DNA from: Nocardia coubleae NBRC 108252
GTDB taxonomy: Bacteria; Actinomycetota; Actinomycetes; Mycobacteriales; Mycobacteriaceae
Direction of reading: 5' to 3'
Assembly: GCF_001612805.1 (NCBI RefSeq)
Contig: NZ_BDBD01000024.1
Coordinates: forward strand, 53,847-117,846
Length of the DNA: 64,000 nucleotides
Shown here: one piece after another, positions 29,995-38,297 of the stretch
Layout: every line of letters starts with the position of its first letter
Numbering within the stretch: the stretch's first letter is position 1
Notes under the pieces: generated by a model
Databases searched by the model: none
What the model was told of the DNA's origin: nothing
The model's input: the letters and a program-made list of their open reading frames with translations, nothing else
Position numbers and translations under genes: made by a program

Positions 29995-30867
29995 TCAGAC
30001 GGCGAGCTTGGCCGAACGGGCCCGGCTCGCGGTGATGCGGCGGCCGATGATGCCGTGGCGCGGCGCGAACAGGTAGACCAGGGTGAAGGCGACGCCCTGG
30101 GTGACCACCACCATCCCGCCCGCGGCGGTGTCGAGGTGGTAGCTGATGTACAGACCGGTGACCGCGCACAGCACCGACACGGTCGGCGCGATCAGCAGCA
30201 TCCGCGAGAAACGGTCGGTGAGCAGGTAGGCCGTGGCGCCCGGAATGATGAGCATGGCGACCACCAGCACCACACCCACCGCCTGCAACGCCACCACCGA
30301 GGTGAGGGCGAGCAGTGCGAGCAGCGCGGTGCCGAGCACGCGGGGGTTGAGACCGATGGCGTGGGCGTGGGTGGCGTCGAAGGCGTACAGGGTGAAGTCG
30401 CGACGCTTGAGCACCAACGCCACGAGCACGATCGCCGCGAGGATCATGATCTGGATCATCTCCTCGCGACTCACCCCGAGCAGATTGCCGAAAACGATGT
30501 GGTTCAAGTCTGTTTGGCTCGGTGTCACCGAAACCAGCACCAACCCGAACGCGAACAGCGTCGTGAAGACGATCCCGATGGCCGCGTCCTCCTTCACCCG
30601 GCTGGTATCGCGCACCACCCCGATCAACGCGACCGCGAGGAACCCGAAGATCACCGCGCCCACCGCGAACGGCCAGCCGACGATGTAGGCGAGCACCACC
30701 CCGGGCAGCACCGCGTGCGATACCGCGTCACCCATCAGCGACCAGCCGATCAGCACCAGCCAGCACGACAGCACCGCGCACACCACGGCCGCGGTGACGG
30801 TGGTCGCCAGCGCCCGGACCATGAATTCGTAGCGCAACGGGTCGAGGAAGAATTCTTCGAGGTTCAC
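29995..30867 (-). CDS. Metal ABC transporter permease (ABC-3 family)
   Basis: This 290-residue permease of the ZnuB/MntB/SitC type has about eight membrane helices. Typical blocks are LIGWSLMGDAVSHAVLPGVVLAY in the N-terminal third, EDAAIGIVFTTLFAFGLVLV, the FGNLLGVS loop, and VALQAVGVVLVVAMLIIPGATAYLL. It forms the channel for Mn2+, Zn2+ or Fe2+. Its ATG overlaps the ATPase stop (ATGA), making it the third and last gene of a three-gene importer operon. Confidence 0.92.
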   Translation of the reverse strand: MNLEEFFLDPLRYEFMVRALATTVTAAVVCAVLSCWLVLIGWSLMGDAVSHAVLPGVVLAYIVGWPFAVGAVIFGFLAVALIGVVRDTSRVKEDAAIGIVFTTLFAFGLVLVSVTPSQTDLNHIVFGNLLGVSREEMIQIMILAAIVLVALVLKRRDFTLYAFDATHAHAIGLNPRVLGTALLALLALTSVVALQAVGVVLVVAMLIIPGATAYLLTDRFSRMLLIAPTVSVLCAVTGLYISYHLDTAAGGMVVVTQGVAFTLVYLFAPRHGIIGRRITASRARSAKLAV

Positions 30868-31592
30868 TGGTCTGTGTCCAATCCGAACGCCTTGGCCAGG
30901 TTCTCGGGCCGCAACACCACGTCGGGATCGCCGTGTTCGAGCACCCGGCGGTTCAAAAGCACTGCCTCGTCGGCCAATCGAGGCAGCGCGTGCAGGTCGT
31001 GGGTGGACACGAGGATCGTCGCGCCACCGGCGGCGAGCTCACGCAGCAACGCGGTGATGGTGGCCTCGGAGCGCTTGTCGACACCGGCGAACGGTTCGTC
31101 CAGCAGCAGGATGGTCGCCTCCTGCGCGATACCGCGCGCCACGAAGGTCCGCTTCTTCTGCCCGCCGGAGAGCTGCCCGATCTGCCGGTCGGCGAAGTCG
31201 GTGAGTTCGACCCGGGCCAGCGCCTCCTCCACGGCGGCCTTGTCGGCCTTGCTCGCACGCCGGGTGAAACCCATTTTCCCGTAGCGCCCGGTCATCACCA
31301 CATCGCGCACCGACAGCGGGAAAGTCCAATCCACGTCCTCGGATTGGGGCACGTACCCGAGGGCGCCCGCCTTGCGCGCGGCGGCGGGTGCGCCACCGTT
31401 GACCAGCACCCGGCCGCGGTCGGGCGTCACCAGTCCCATGACGGTCTTGAACAGTGTCGACTTGCCCGACCCGTTCATCCCGATCAGCCCGCACACCCGA
31501 CCCGATTTCAAGGTGAGTTCCACGTTGTCGAGGGCGAGCACATCACCGTAATGAACTGTCACGTCCTGGATTTCGACAACAGGCTCGGTCAT
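30864..31592 (-). CDS. Metal ABC transporter ATP-binding protein
   Basis: This 242-residue ATPase has Walker A GMNGSGKSTL near residue 39, Q-loop YVPQSEDVDW, signature LSGGQKKRTFVARG, Walker B ATILLLDEPFAGVDKRS and H-loop VSTHDLHALP. The VPQSEDVDWTFPLSVRDVV segment is typical of Mn/Zn/Fe importers (MntB/SitB type). It overlaps both neighbours by 4 nt (ATGA at each junction), so the three subunits are produced together. Confidence 0.93.
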   Translation of the reverse strand: MTEPVVEIQDVTVHYGDVLALDNVELTLKSGRVCGLIGMNGSGKSTLFKTVMGLVTPDRGRVLVNGGAPAAARKAGALGYVPQSEDVDWTFPLSVRDVVMTGRYGKMGFTRRASKADKAAVEEALARVELTDFADRQIGQLSGGQKKRTFVARGIAQEATILLLDEPFAGVDKRSEATITALLRELAAGGATILVSTHDLHALPRLADEAVLLNRRVLEHGDPDVVLRPENLAKAFGLDTDQ

Positions 31593-32518
31593 TTCGGTGC
31601 TCCTGCCAGTGCCGCCGCGATGGTGTCGGCGTCGTGCCGGATCAGGTCGAGGTAGGTCGGCACGGGGCCGTCCGCCTCCGACAGCGAGTCGACATACAGC
31701 GTGCCGCCGAAGCGCGAACCGGTCGCCTCGACCACGCGCTGCATCGGCGCGTCCGACACCGTCGACTCGCAGAACACGGCGGGCACCCCGCGCTGGCGGA
31801 CGAAGTCGATCACCGACCCGATCTGCTGCGGTGTGGCCTGCTGTTCGGCGTTGACCGGCCAGATGTACTTCTCGGTCAGTCCCGCGTCACGGGCCAGGTA
31901 GGAGAACGCTCCCTCACAGGTGACCAGGGCCTTCTGGTCGGCGGGCAGTGTGCTGACCGCGGCCACCAGCTCGTCACGGACCGCACCGAGCTGGGTCTTG
32001 TACGCCTCGCCGTTGGCGCGGTAGGCCTCGGCGTGGTCGGGGTCGAGGTCGGTGAACGCGCGAACCATGTTGTCCACGTAGATCTGTGCGTTCACCGGCG
32101 ACATCCACGCGTGCGGATTCGGCTTGCCCGCGTAGGCGTCCTCGCTGATGTTCATCGGCGTCACGCCCTCGCTCACCACGGCATGCGGCACCTCGAGGTC
32201 GGCGACGAACTGGGCGAACCAGGCCTCGAGATTGAGCCCGTTGTCGAGGATGAGATCGGCCTTGGCGGCCTTCTTGATGTCCCCCGGCGTCGGCTCGTAC
32301 CCGTGGATCTCGGCGCCGACCTTGGTGATCGACTCGACCCGTAGATGCTCACCGGCCACGTTGCGCGCCATATCGGCGAGCACGGTGAAGGTGGTGAGGA
32401 CCACCTTCCGGTCGTCGTCGGACGCGCCGACGCCACCGCAAGCGGTGAGCGCGAACACCATGACACTCAGCACGCACGCCGCGAGCACTCGCGACGAACG
32501 GTGGAACCCAACCTTCAT
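31589..32518 (-). CDS. Metal-binding lipoprotein of Mn/Zn/Fe ABC importer
   Basis: This 309-residue protein is the cluster A-I (ZnuA/MntA/SitA) solute-binding protein. The signal peptide ends in a lipobox LTAC with Cys27. Predicted ligands are His72 (GAEIHGYEP), His136 (KPNPHAWMS), Glu202 (TCEGAF) and Asp277 (LYVDSLS): a two-His/Glu/Asp set, which favours Mn2+ (or Fe2+) over Zn2+. There is no His-rich loop of the kind seen in zinc-specific ZnuA, which agrees with this. ATG 32518 lies directly after a consensus promoter, so the mRNA is probably leaderless. It is the first gene of the binding protein-ATPase-permease operon. Confidence 0.92.
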   Translation of the reverse strand: MKVGFHRSSRVLAACVLSVMVFALTACGGVGASDDDRKVVLTTFTVLADMARNVAGEHLRVESITKVGAEIHGYEPTPGDIKKAAKADLILDNGLNLEAWFAQFVADLEVPHAVVSEGVTPMNISEDAYAGKPNPHAWMSPVNAQIYVDNMVRAFTDLDPDHAEAYRANGEAYKTQLGAVRDELVAAVSTLPADQKALVTCEGAFSYLARDAGLTEKYIWPVNAEQQATPQQIGSVIDFVRQRGVPAVFCESTVSDAPMQRVVEATGSRFGGTLYVDSLSEADGPVPTYLDLIRHDADTIAAALAGAPK

Positions 32519-32524
32519 CCCGAA

Positions 32525-32558
32525 ATTATATTGTTCGGGTGACCGAACTTTCAAGTTC
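32525..32558 (-). promoter_or_regulatory. Consensus promoter of the metal importer with overlapping palindromes
   Basis: On the minus strand TTGAAA (32554-32549) and TATAAT (32530-32525) are separated by 18 bp, a near-ideal sigma-70-type promoter and rare at this GC content. The ATG begins 6 nt after the -10, so the message should be leaderless. Two palindromes overlap it: GAACTTTCAAGTTC (32545-32558) covers the -35 and TTCGGGTGACCGAA (32534-32547) fills the spacer. A metal-dependent repressor such as MntR is the expected ligand. Confidence 0.65.
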
Positions 32559-32585
32559 AGTCGCCGAAACAGCGGTGGTGACCGG

Positions 32586-32960
32586 TCATGATGCCCAGGG
32601 CGGGACGAAGGTCGACCCGTCCGGCAACTCCGCGGCGAAGCCGGTCCGGACGGTGACCAGCAGCCGCGCGCCCGCCCCGGCTTCGTCGGTGAGCGCGATG
32701 AGCGAGCCGGCGGGTGCCACGGCGGCATCACCGGGCCGCAGGGTGGTCGCCTCGCCGTCGATGGTGAGGACGATTTCGCCCGCGAGCAGCACGAATACCT
32801 CCTCGCCGAGGATCCGGTGGGCGACTCCGGCCGTGCCGGGCGCGACGTCGGTCTGCCAGACGCACAGGTCGGCACTGCCGGTGCCGGGGCGGATCAACGA
32901 GGTGAAGCGGGCGTTGTGCACTTCGTGCACCTGGGCGTCGGCGGAACGGACTACCGGCAT
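32586..32960 (-). CDS. Cupin-domain protein
   Basis: This 124-residue single cupin barrel has the first cupin motif in AHRILGEEVFVLLAGEIVLTI (the usual G-x5-H-x-H-x3-4-E-x6-G degenerates to one His plus Glu) and the second in LRPGDAAVAPAGSLIAL, where the metal His is absent. It may therefore bind a small molecule without metal. ATG 32960 has CAGGAGACG upstream. It diverges from a MarR regulator across an operator, so it is probably that regulator's target; function unknown. Confidence 0.78.
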   Translation of the reverse strand: MPVVRSADAQVHEVHNARFTSLIRPGTGSADLCVWQTDVAPGTAGVAHRILGEEVFVLLAGEIVLTIDGEATTLRPGDAAVAPAGSLIALTDEAGAGARLLVTVRTGFAAELPDGSTFVPPWAS

Positions 32961-32982
32961 TGCGTCTCCTGTTGGTCAATTT

Positions 32983-33002
32983 ACTTGTCTATATAGTCAA
33001 GT
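32983..33002. promoter_or_regulatory. MarR-type operator between cupin and marR-like genes
   Basis: ACTTGTCTATATAGTCAAGT is a 20-bp near-perfect palindrome (one mismatched pair) with an AT core likely to include a -10. It lies between divergent starts at 32960 and 33030. A further half-site-like TCAAGT recurs at 33018-33023. Confidence 0.65.
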
Positions 33003-33029
33003 AGCTTTCCTATCACGTCAAGTGCCAGA

Positions 33030-33479
33030 ATGACGAACGTGCCCCCTGCCGGTGACCTCCCCCTATTGCTCCTCGCGGCCGCCGCCCAGGTGACAGATGC
33101 GGTCCAGGCGGGGGTCGCCGCGGCCGGCTTCCCCGATGTACGGCCCACACACGGCTTCGCCTTCGTGCGAATGGCACCCGACGGGGCGACCGTCGGCGAG
33201 ATCGCCGAGCATCTCGGCGTCACCAAGCAGGCGGCGAGCCAACTGGTCGACGAGTTGGTCACCAAGGGCTATGTCGCACGCAATCCGCACCCACGCGACG
33301 CACGCGCCCGGCTCATCACGCTCACCGACCGCGGCTGGGCGTGCACTCGCGCCGCCGACGCGGCCTTGGGCGAACTCACCGAAAACTGGTCCGAAACCCT
33401 TGGCGCAGGCGACCTCGACCAGGTCAGGGACGTATTGGCGCGGGTCGTCATCCCGGGTCGGGTCCGCCCGAGCTGGTGA
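33030..33479 (+). CDS. MarR family transcriptional regulator
   Basis: This 149-residue protein has a MarR winged helix: THGFAFVRMAPDGATVGEIA, HLGVTKQAASQLVDELVTKG as the recognition helix and VARNPHPRDARARLITLTDRG as the wing. N- and C-terminal helices for dimerisation flank it. It likely represses itself and the divergent cupin gene through the palindrome between them. The ligand is unknown. Confidence 0.88.
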   Translation: MTNVPPAGDLPLLLLAAAAQVTDAVQAGVAAAGFPDVRPTHGFAFVRMAPDGATVGEIAEHLGVTKQAASQLVDELVTKGYVARNPHPRDARARLITLTDRGWACTRAADAALGELTENWSETLGAGDLDQVRDVLARVVIPGRVRPSW

Positions 33480-33678
33480 GGGCGTAACCCTTCGCGGCGG
33501 ACGAACGATCTGTTGTCAGGTATCCGTTAATCCGAACAACAGGATTTTCGAAACCCGCGCGCGACATCGCGACGAGCGGCATACTCGGCTGCGAGCGGTG
33601 ACGCGCCACCGCAGCACCCCGGGCCGCCGGTCCGGGCCGTGCCTCGTCACGCACCGTTCCCGCTATCCCGGAGTTCGA

Positions 33679-33903
33679 ATGTCTGCTCTAGCGACCGCCA
33701 CCTCGGTCGACACCATCACCCGCCACAAGTACGAACGGCTGCAGTACACCGGTTCCGCCGGTGTCGTCGCCTCCCTCGAAGACCCGCGGCTGGTGGACCG
33801 CTGGCGCGCCGAGCACCCCACCTGGCGTGGCGAGCACTGGGCGTTCGAGGCGGGCACCACCGGCAGCCTCCGCCCGATCAACGTGGCGACCCGCCACAAC
33901 TGA
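33679..33903 (+). CDS. Small hypothetical protein
   Basis: This 74-residue ORF starts at ATG 33679, 6 nt after a GGAG site, and is rich in Arg, Trp and Thr (RHKYERLQYTGSAG, then WRAEHPTWRGEHWAFEAG). I recognise no family. It looks real because of the ribosome site, normal codon use, and a fit between the MarR and amidase genes with 4 bp left before the convergent amidase stop. The 199-base gap before it contains a GC-rich hairpin-prone stretch (CCGGGCCGCCGGTCCGG near 33619-33635) that may end the marR transcript. Confidence 0.5.
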   Translation: MSALATATSVDTITRHKYERLQYTGSAGVVASLEDPRLVDRWRAEHPTWRGEHWAFEAGTTGSLRPINVATRHN

Positions 33904-33907
33904 GCCC

Positions 33908-35332
33908 TCAGGCCGCGCCCGCGTCGGCGCGACGGTCGGTGATCCGGGGGAACGGGCTGGCCGCTTCCAGCTGGTAGGCCAGGTCGAGCAGGGTTCGCTC
34001 CGCGCCGCGCGGGGCGGCCAGCTGCACCGAGCCGGGCAGACCCGTCGGCAGCAGTCCGTGCGGAAGCGAGATGCCCGGTCCCCCACCGACATTGTTGAGC
34101 GGCGTGAAGCCGACATAGTCGACGAGCTTGGCGAACAGGTCGTCGAACGGCTGATCCGGCGCCAGCTCACCGATGCGCGGCGCCGGATGCGACAGCACCG
34201 GGCTGAGCATCACATCGATATCGGCGAAGTGCCGATCGTAGGCGGCGGTTCCGGCGCGTAGCCGCCATGCGGCCGCCGCGGAACCCAGTGGGTTGCGTTT
34301 GGCCATTCCGATCAGGCCGGTGGTGAACGGGTCGAGTTTGCGCGCGTCGAATCGTCCGCGATGACCGAGCCGGAACGACAGCGTCATCGCCGCGGCCATC
34401 ACCGCCCAGTACTGCTTGAAGTCGTCGACGAAGCGCGGGTCGACCTCCAGCCGCTTCGCGACGATCTCGTGCCCGAGACCCGCGAAGACATGGACGGCCG
34501 AATCGAGGACGGCCCGGTTGTCGGGATGCACCGGCCTGCCGAACACGTCGGCGGTGACCACGCCGATGCGCAGTCGTCGCGCACTCGGCCCTTCCACCAG
34601 CCCCACCGGCGCCAGTTTCGGGTGGGCACCGAAACTCTCGACCGCGGCCAGGTAATGCGCCGTATCGCGCACCGACCGGGTGAGCACACCCTCGGCCACC
34701 AGGTGCACCGGCAGTTTGCGCGCGCCCGGCTGGTCGAGCAGCCGGTACCGGGTGGGTTTCAGTCCCACCAGACCCGTCGCGGCGGCGGGAATGCGAATCG
34801 AACCACCGCCGTCGTTGGCATGGGCGATCGGCACCGCCCCGGCCGCGACCAGCGCCGCCGACCCACCCGAGGACGCGCCCGCCGAGAACTCCGGATTCCA
34901 CGGGTTGCGCGTCGGCGGGCGGTGGACGAACTCGGTGCTCGCGGTGAGCCCGAACTCCGGCAGCGTCGACTTGCCGAGCACGACCACACCCGAGTGCAGG
35001 AATTGCGCGGCGGGCCCGCTCGTCGCCGTCACCGGGTGCGGCGTGAACGCGGCCGACCCGTGACAGCTCGGCAGCCCGGCGACATCGGTGTTGTCCTTGA
35101 CGAACGCGGGCACCCCGGCGAACACGCCGGCGGTTTCGGGTGCCGAGGCGGCCCGTTCGAAGCTGCGCACCTGCACGGCGTCGAGGCGCGGGTCGACGGC
35201 CTGGGTCCGGGCGATCGCGGCCTCGATCACCTCGGCCCGGCTCACCTCCCCGGCACGCAGTGCGGCGGCGAGGCCGACGGCGTCGTGGTCGCCGAGGGCG
35301 TCGTCGGTGAATCCGTGGACGGCAGAGCTCAT
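33908..35332 (-). CDS. Amidase signature family enzyme
   Basis: This 474-residue protein is an amidase-signature hydrolase. The Ser-cisSer-Lys triad is visible: Lys in FAGVPAFVKDNTDVAG, cis-Ser in SAGASSGGSAALVAAG and nucleophile Ser in DGGGSIRIPAAATGLVGLKP. It hydrolyses carboxamides of unknown specificity. It is not the GatA of tRNA amidation, since gatB and gatC are absent. ATG 35332 begins the family's N-terminus. It lies on the same strand as the upstream secreted-protein gene but is separated from it by a terminator. Confidence 0.9.
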   Translation of the reverse strand: MSSAVHGFTDDALGDHDAVGLAAALRAGEVSRAEVIEAAIARTQAVDPRLDAVQVRSFERAASAPETAGVFAGVPAFVKDNTDVAGLPSCHGSAAFTPHPVTATSGPAAQFLHSGVVVLGKSTLPEFGLTASTEFVHRPPTRNPWNPEFSAGASSGGSAALVAAGAVPIAHANDGGGSIRIPAAATGLVGLKPTRYRLLDQPGARKLPVHLVAEGVLTRSVRDTAHYLAAVESFGAHPKLAPVGLVEGPSARRLRIGVVTADVFGRPVHPDNRAVLDSAVHVFAGLGHEIVAKRLEVDPRFVDDFKQYWAVMAAAMTLSFRLGHRGRFDARKLDPFTTGLIGMAKRNPLGSAAAAWRLRAGTAAYDRHFADIDVMLSPVLSHPAPRIGELAPDQPFDDLFAKLVDYVGFTPLNNVGGGPGISLPHGLLPTGLPGSVQLAAPRGAERTLLDLAYQLEAASPFPRITDRRADAGAA

Positions 35333-35384
35333 GTCCGCAGCCTAATCGCGACCGTACGCGCGGGTAACGAACTTCGGCCAGACA

Positions 35385-35416
35385 GTGCGGCCCGCCCGGC
35401 AGTGGGCGAGCCGCAC
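35385..35416 (-). terminator. Hairpin after the secreted-protein gene
   Basis: 13-nt arms with a single mismatch (GTGCGGCCCGCCC / GGGCGAGCCGCAC) enclose a 6-nt loop, 11 nt beyond the stop at 35427. It should separate this gene from the amidase gene downstream. Confidence 0.65.
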
Positions 35417-35426
35417 GAGGGTGTCC

Positions 35427-36119
35427 CTACTTGGCGGGCGCCGTGAACGGCTGGTTGATCGTGGTGACGTACTGGATCACCGCGCCGATGGCGACCGGCG
35501 CGGTGACGAAGATCTGACCCGCGAGCACACCGAGGAAACCGACAGCGGCCGCACCCGCGACACAACCTGCCAGCGGTCCCGCACCGAACAGGGTGAGCAG
35601 GGCACCGGTGAGCACGACGCCCGCGGCGGCACCGGCGAGGCAACCGAGGGCCGCGCCGCCGATGCCACCGACGAGGGTGCCGATGGTGGCGCCCATGGAG
35701 ATGGTGCTCGTCATCCGGGACCAGGCGGCCTGTTCACGGTCGTATTCGGACTTCCACGGCGCCTTGTCCTCGAACGGCAGGGCGACCGGCTTGTACACGG
35801 CCTTGTCCATGCTCAGCGCAGGGGTGAGGGTCGCCGTTCGACCGTCGACCCGGGCGTCGATGGGGAACTGGAAGTCGTCGATCGCGAAGGTCAGCGGCGT
35901 CGCGCCGACGACGGTGCCCGCGGCGTCGCGCACCTGCAGCGTGCCGTTGTCGACCACCAGCGAACCGTGCTCGATCTCGATGACCGAGGTGGTGCCGTCG
36001 GTGTGCGCGGTGTATTCGACCGGCCGCGGTGCCGCGGGTTCCGCCTGGGCGCCGGCTGCGGTGACGGCCAGAGCGGACAGCGAAAGGGCCACGGGCACAG
36101 CGATTTTCTTCAAGAACAT
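35427..36119 (-). CDS. Secreted hypothetical protein divergent from the metallophore-like operon
   Basis: This 230-residue protein has a clear signal peptide (MFLKKIAVPVALSLSALAVT, cleavage near AQA-EPA). The first mature half is a beta-rich region (YTAHTDGTTSVIEIEHGSL, then QFPIDARVDGRTATLTPALS). The second half (about 140-215) is Gly/Ala/Val-rich and strongly hydrophobic (GTLVGGIGGAALGCLAGAAA), able to insert in a membrane. This domain pattern is widespread in Nocardia and Rhodococcus secreted proteins without function. GAGGAA precedes ATG 36119. It shares with the divergent operon a control region holding a Fur-type box 57 bp from its start, so it may be metal-regulated too. Confidence 0.7.
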   Translation of the reverse strand: MFLKKIAVPVALSLSALAVTAAGAQAEPAAPRPVEYTAHTDGTTSVIEIEHGSLVVDNGTLQVRDAAGTVVGATPLTFAIDDFQFPIDARVDGRTATLTPALSMDKAVYKPVALPFEDKAPWKSEYDREQAAWSRMTSTISMGATIGTLVGGIGGAALGCLAGAAAGVVLTGALLTLFGAGPLAGCVAGAAAVGFLGVLAGQIFVTAPVAIGAVIQYVTTINQPFTAPAK

Positions 36120-36175
36120 GGGTGATTCCTCATCGATTTCAGCCGATCGCGGTGACCGGCGGTGGCAATCGTAGC

Positions 36176-36194
36176 GATAATGGTTATCATTATC
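36176..36194. promoter_or_regulatory. Fur-family operator of the metallophore-like operon
   Basis: GATAATGGTTATCATTATC is an inverted repeat with perfect 7-bp arms. Read on the minus strand it differs at one position from the classical Fur box GATAATGATAATCATTATC. It lies 26 bp before the GTG of the operon's first gene and 57 bp from the divergent gene. In mycolate actinobacteria iron is sensed by IdeR, whose box is different, while the Fur-family member Zur senses zinc; the box therefore points to a Fur-family regulator and perhaps to zinc. Confidence 0.75.
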
Positions 36195-36219
36195 ATCTCG
36201 ATGAGGCTGGGAGGTCGTA

Positions 36220-37479
36220 GTGGGACATCTGCTGATGGTGGAGAGCTGGGTCGGCTCGATGAGCACCCTGCTGCCGCAGGGAATCAAGGACGGCGGACAC
36301 CGATTCAGCTTCCTGACCAGGGATCTCGGGCATTACCTCCGCCCGGGCACACCGTCGCCGCACCCGCTGCTGGCCGCTGACAATGTGTTCACCGCCGAGA
36401 CCAACGACGAGGCCGCGCTGCTGCCGTATGTGCGAAAGCTGCACGAGCTCTTCGGTTTCGACGGCGTACTCACCTCGTGCGACTACTACCTGCCGACGGT
36501 GGCCGCGATCGCCACCGATCTCGGCCTGCCCGGCCCCGGCCGGGAGGCGGTGACGGCGGCGTGCGACAAGTACCGGACCCGCGAGATCTGTCGCGCCGCC
36601 GGAGTTCCCGGACCCGACTTCGCCGTCGCCGAGACGATGGACGAGATTCTCGGCGCCGCAGCTCGATTGGGCTATCCGCTGGTGGTGAAGCCGATCGATC
36701 TGTGTGGCGGGATGTTCGTGTGCCGGGTCGACGACGATGCCGAGTTGCGCGCCGCGGTGGAGCGCATCGCCGGGTTCCCGGTGAACGCGCGTGGGCAGCG
36801 CAGGTCACCGCAGGTGCTGGTCGAAAGATGTGTGCAGGGACCCGAATTCAGTGTGGAGACGGTGACCGCCGCCGGGCGGACCACTGTCGTCGGGGTGACC
36901 GACAAGCAGCTCACCGGCGCCCCCGCCTTCATCGAGTCGGGCCATATGTTCCCGGCCGACCTGTCGGCTACCGATCGCCGGGCCGTCGCCGAGACCGCCG
37001 TAGCGGCGGTCGAGGCGCTCGGTCTCGACGCGACCGTCGCCCATACCGAGGTCAAGCTCACAGTCGACGGGCCGTGCCTGATCGAGGTGAACCCACGACC
37101 AGCGGGCAACCGGATCACCGAACTGGTCCGCCGGGTCACCGGCATCGACCTCACCAGGGTCCATGTCGAGGCCGTCTTGGGTGGGACACCCGAGCTCACC
37201 CCACGGCAGACCGATGCCGGGAGCGCCGCCGTCGCCTTCGCCGTGCCCGACCGGGCAGGCGTGGTGACCCGTGTCGCCGGTGCGGCCGGCTGGGCCGACG
37301 ATCCGCGCATCGTGGAACACAAACTCCCCGAGCCCGGCGCCGAGATCCGCCCGGCCACCGACAACAACACCTACCTCGGCCACGTCCTCGTAACGTCCGA
37401 AAACACCGGCGAGGCAGGCGAACTCGCGAATTTCCTGATCGCCGAGCTGCGTGTCGAGCTCGACGGCGGTGTCGCGTGA
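36220..37479 (+). CDS. ATP-grasp amino-acid ligase-like enzyme
   Basis: This 419-residue protein is an ATP-grasp ligase of the carbamoyl-phosphate-synthase-L/BacD type. The N-terminal ~100 residues are the preATP-grasp domain (LTSCDYYLPTVAAIATDLGL). ATP-grasp follows: VTAACDKYRTREICRAAGVP, LGYPLVVKPIDLCGGMFVCR and VLVERCVQGPEFSVETVTA. The metal-binding segment is HTEVKLTVDGPCLIEVNPRP with Glu and Asn-x-Arg. The C-terminal domain is of the type found in L-amino-acid ligases. It probably forms an amide between two amino acids or related carboxylates. GTG 36220 sits 5 nt after GGGAGG. It is the first gene of a nine-gene operon and overlaps the next by 4 nt (GTGA). Confidence 0.85.
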   Translation: MGHLLMVESWVGSMSTLLPQGIKDGGHRFSFLTRDLGHYLRPGTPSPHPLLAADNVFTAETNDEAALLPYVRKLHELFGFDGVLTSCDYYLPTVAAIATDLGLPGPGREAVTAACDKYRTREICRAAGVPGPDFAVAETMDEILGAAARLGYPLVVKPIDLCGGMFVCRVDDDAELRAAVERIAGFPVNARGQRRSPQVLVERCVQGPEFSVETVTAAGRTTVVGVTDKQLTGAPAFIESGHMFPADLSATDRRAVAETAVAAVEALGLDATVAHTEVKLTVDGPCLIEVNPRPAGNRITELVRRVTGIDLTRVHVEAVLGGTPELTPRQTDAGSAAVAFAVPDRAGVVTRVAGAAGWADDPRIVEHKLPEPGAEIRPATDNNTYLGHVLVTSENTGEAGELANFLIAELRVELDGGVA

Positions 37480-38297
37480 TCCAGACACACCCCGCCTCGG
37501 TGGCCGAGCTCACCATGTGGGCACGGACCGGGCGACTCGGCCCCGACCCCGACACCCTGAAGGCTTCGACCGCCTTTCTCACGACCTACGGCACCAGGCA
37601 CGCGGGACGCACCCGCGCCTACCGCAACGAGGTGCTCAGCATCCGGGTCGGTGCGGCGGTCGGCTCGTGTGGGCTCGAACCCGGTTCGACTACCGGCGAG
37701 CTGATCGACGACTGTGTCGCGGCGACCGTCGGTGACCTGCTCGAACACCAGGTCGGGGCGGTGCGTGTCGCGGCGCTCGATGCCTATCTGATGCATGTTC
37801 ACCCGCATCCGCAGGCCGCGGGTCTGCACGGTAGCCCCGTGGTGGTGGCGGGGCCGACCTCGTTGACGAAATCGCGGCGCCGCGCGAACACCGTCGTCGA
37901 TCTGCTCCCTTCCGAGGTCACCAAGGTGCTCGTGGTCGGGGTGGTCGGTTCGCTGCTGGCCGAGTTGCGCGACCGTGGCATCGCCTACGTGCCGTGCGAT
38001 CTCGCGGGTGGTGTCACCGAGTGGGACGAACCGATCTTCGAGTCCGTGACGGCGGCTCCGTCGGACTACGACGCACTGCTCGTCACCGGAATGACCCTGG
38101 GCAACGGCACATTCGACGAATTCCGCGCCATCGCGGGCGAGCGGGGACTACCCCTGGTTCTCTTCGCCCAGACGGGCAGCGCGGTGCTGCCCTGGTTCCT
38201 CGGCGCCGGAGTGCACGCGATCTCGGCCGAGCCCTATCCCTTCTTCTCTCTCGACGGTGCCGCGAGCACCCTGGTCACCTACCGGGAGCGCTCATGA
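37476..38297 (+). CDS. DUF364-like Rossmann protein (putative metal-chelation domain)
   Basis: This 273-residue protein resembles DUF4213/DUF364 proteins. The N-terminal half (about 40-110) has a DUF4213-like strand set, LIDDCVAATVGDLLEHQVGA. The C-terminal half is a Rossmann-like domain: VTKVLVVGVVGSLLAELRDRG and DYDALLVTGMTLGNGTFDEF, then LPLVLFAQTGSAVLPWFLGAG and GVHAISAEPYPFF, matching DUF364, described as a putative heavy-metal chelation domain. Its biochemical activity is unknown. It starts with GTG 37476 inside the GTGA overlap and ends in ATGA with the PLP-enzyme gene. The middle of the protein has His-rich LMHVHPHPQAAGLHG, a possible metal site. Confidence 0.62.
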   Translation: MIQTHPASVAELTMWARTGRLGPDPDTLKASTAFLTTYGTRHAGRTRAYRNEVLSIRVGAAVGSCGLEPGSTTGELIDDCVAATVGDLLEHQVGAVRVAALDAYLMHVHPHPQAAGLHGSPVVVAGPTSLTKSRRRANTVVDLLPSEVTKVLVVGVVGSLLAELRDRGIAYVPCDLAGGVTEWDEPIFESVTAAPSDYDALLVTGMTLGNGTFDEFRAIAGERGLPLVLFAQTGSAVLPWFLGAGVHAISAEPYPFFSLDGAASTLVTYRERS

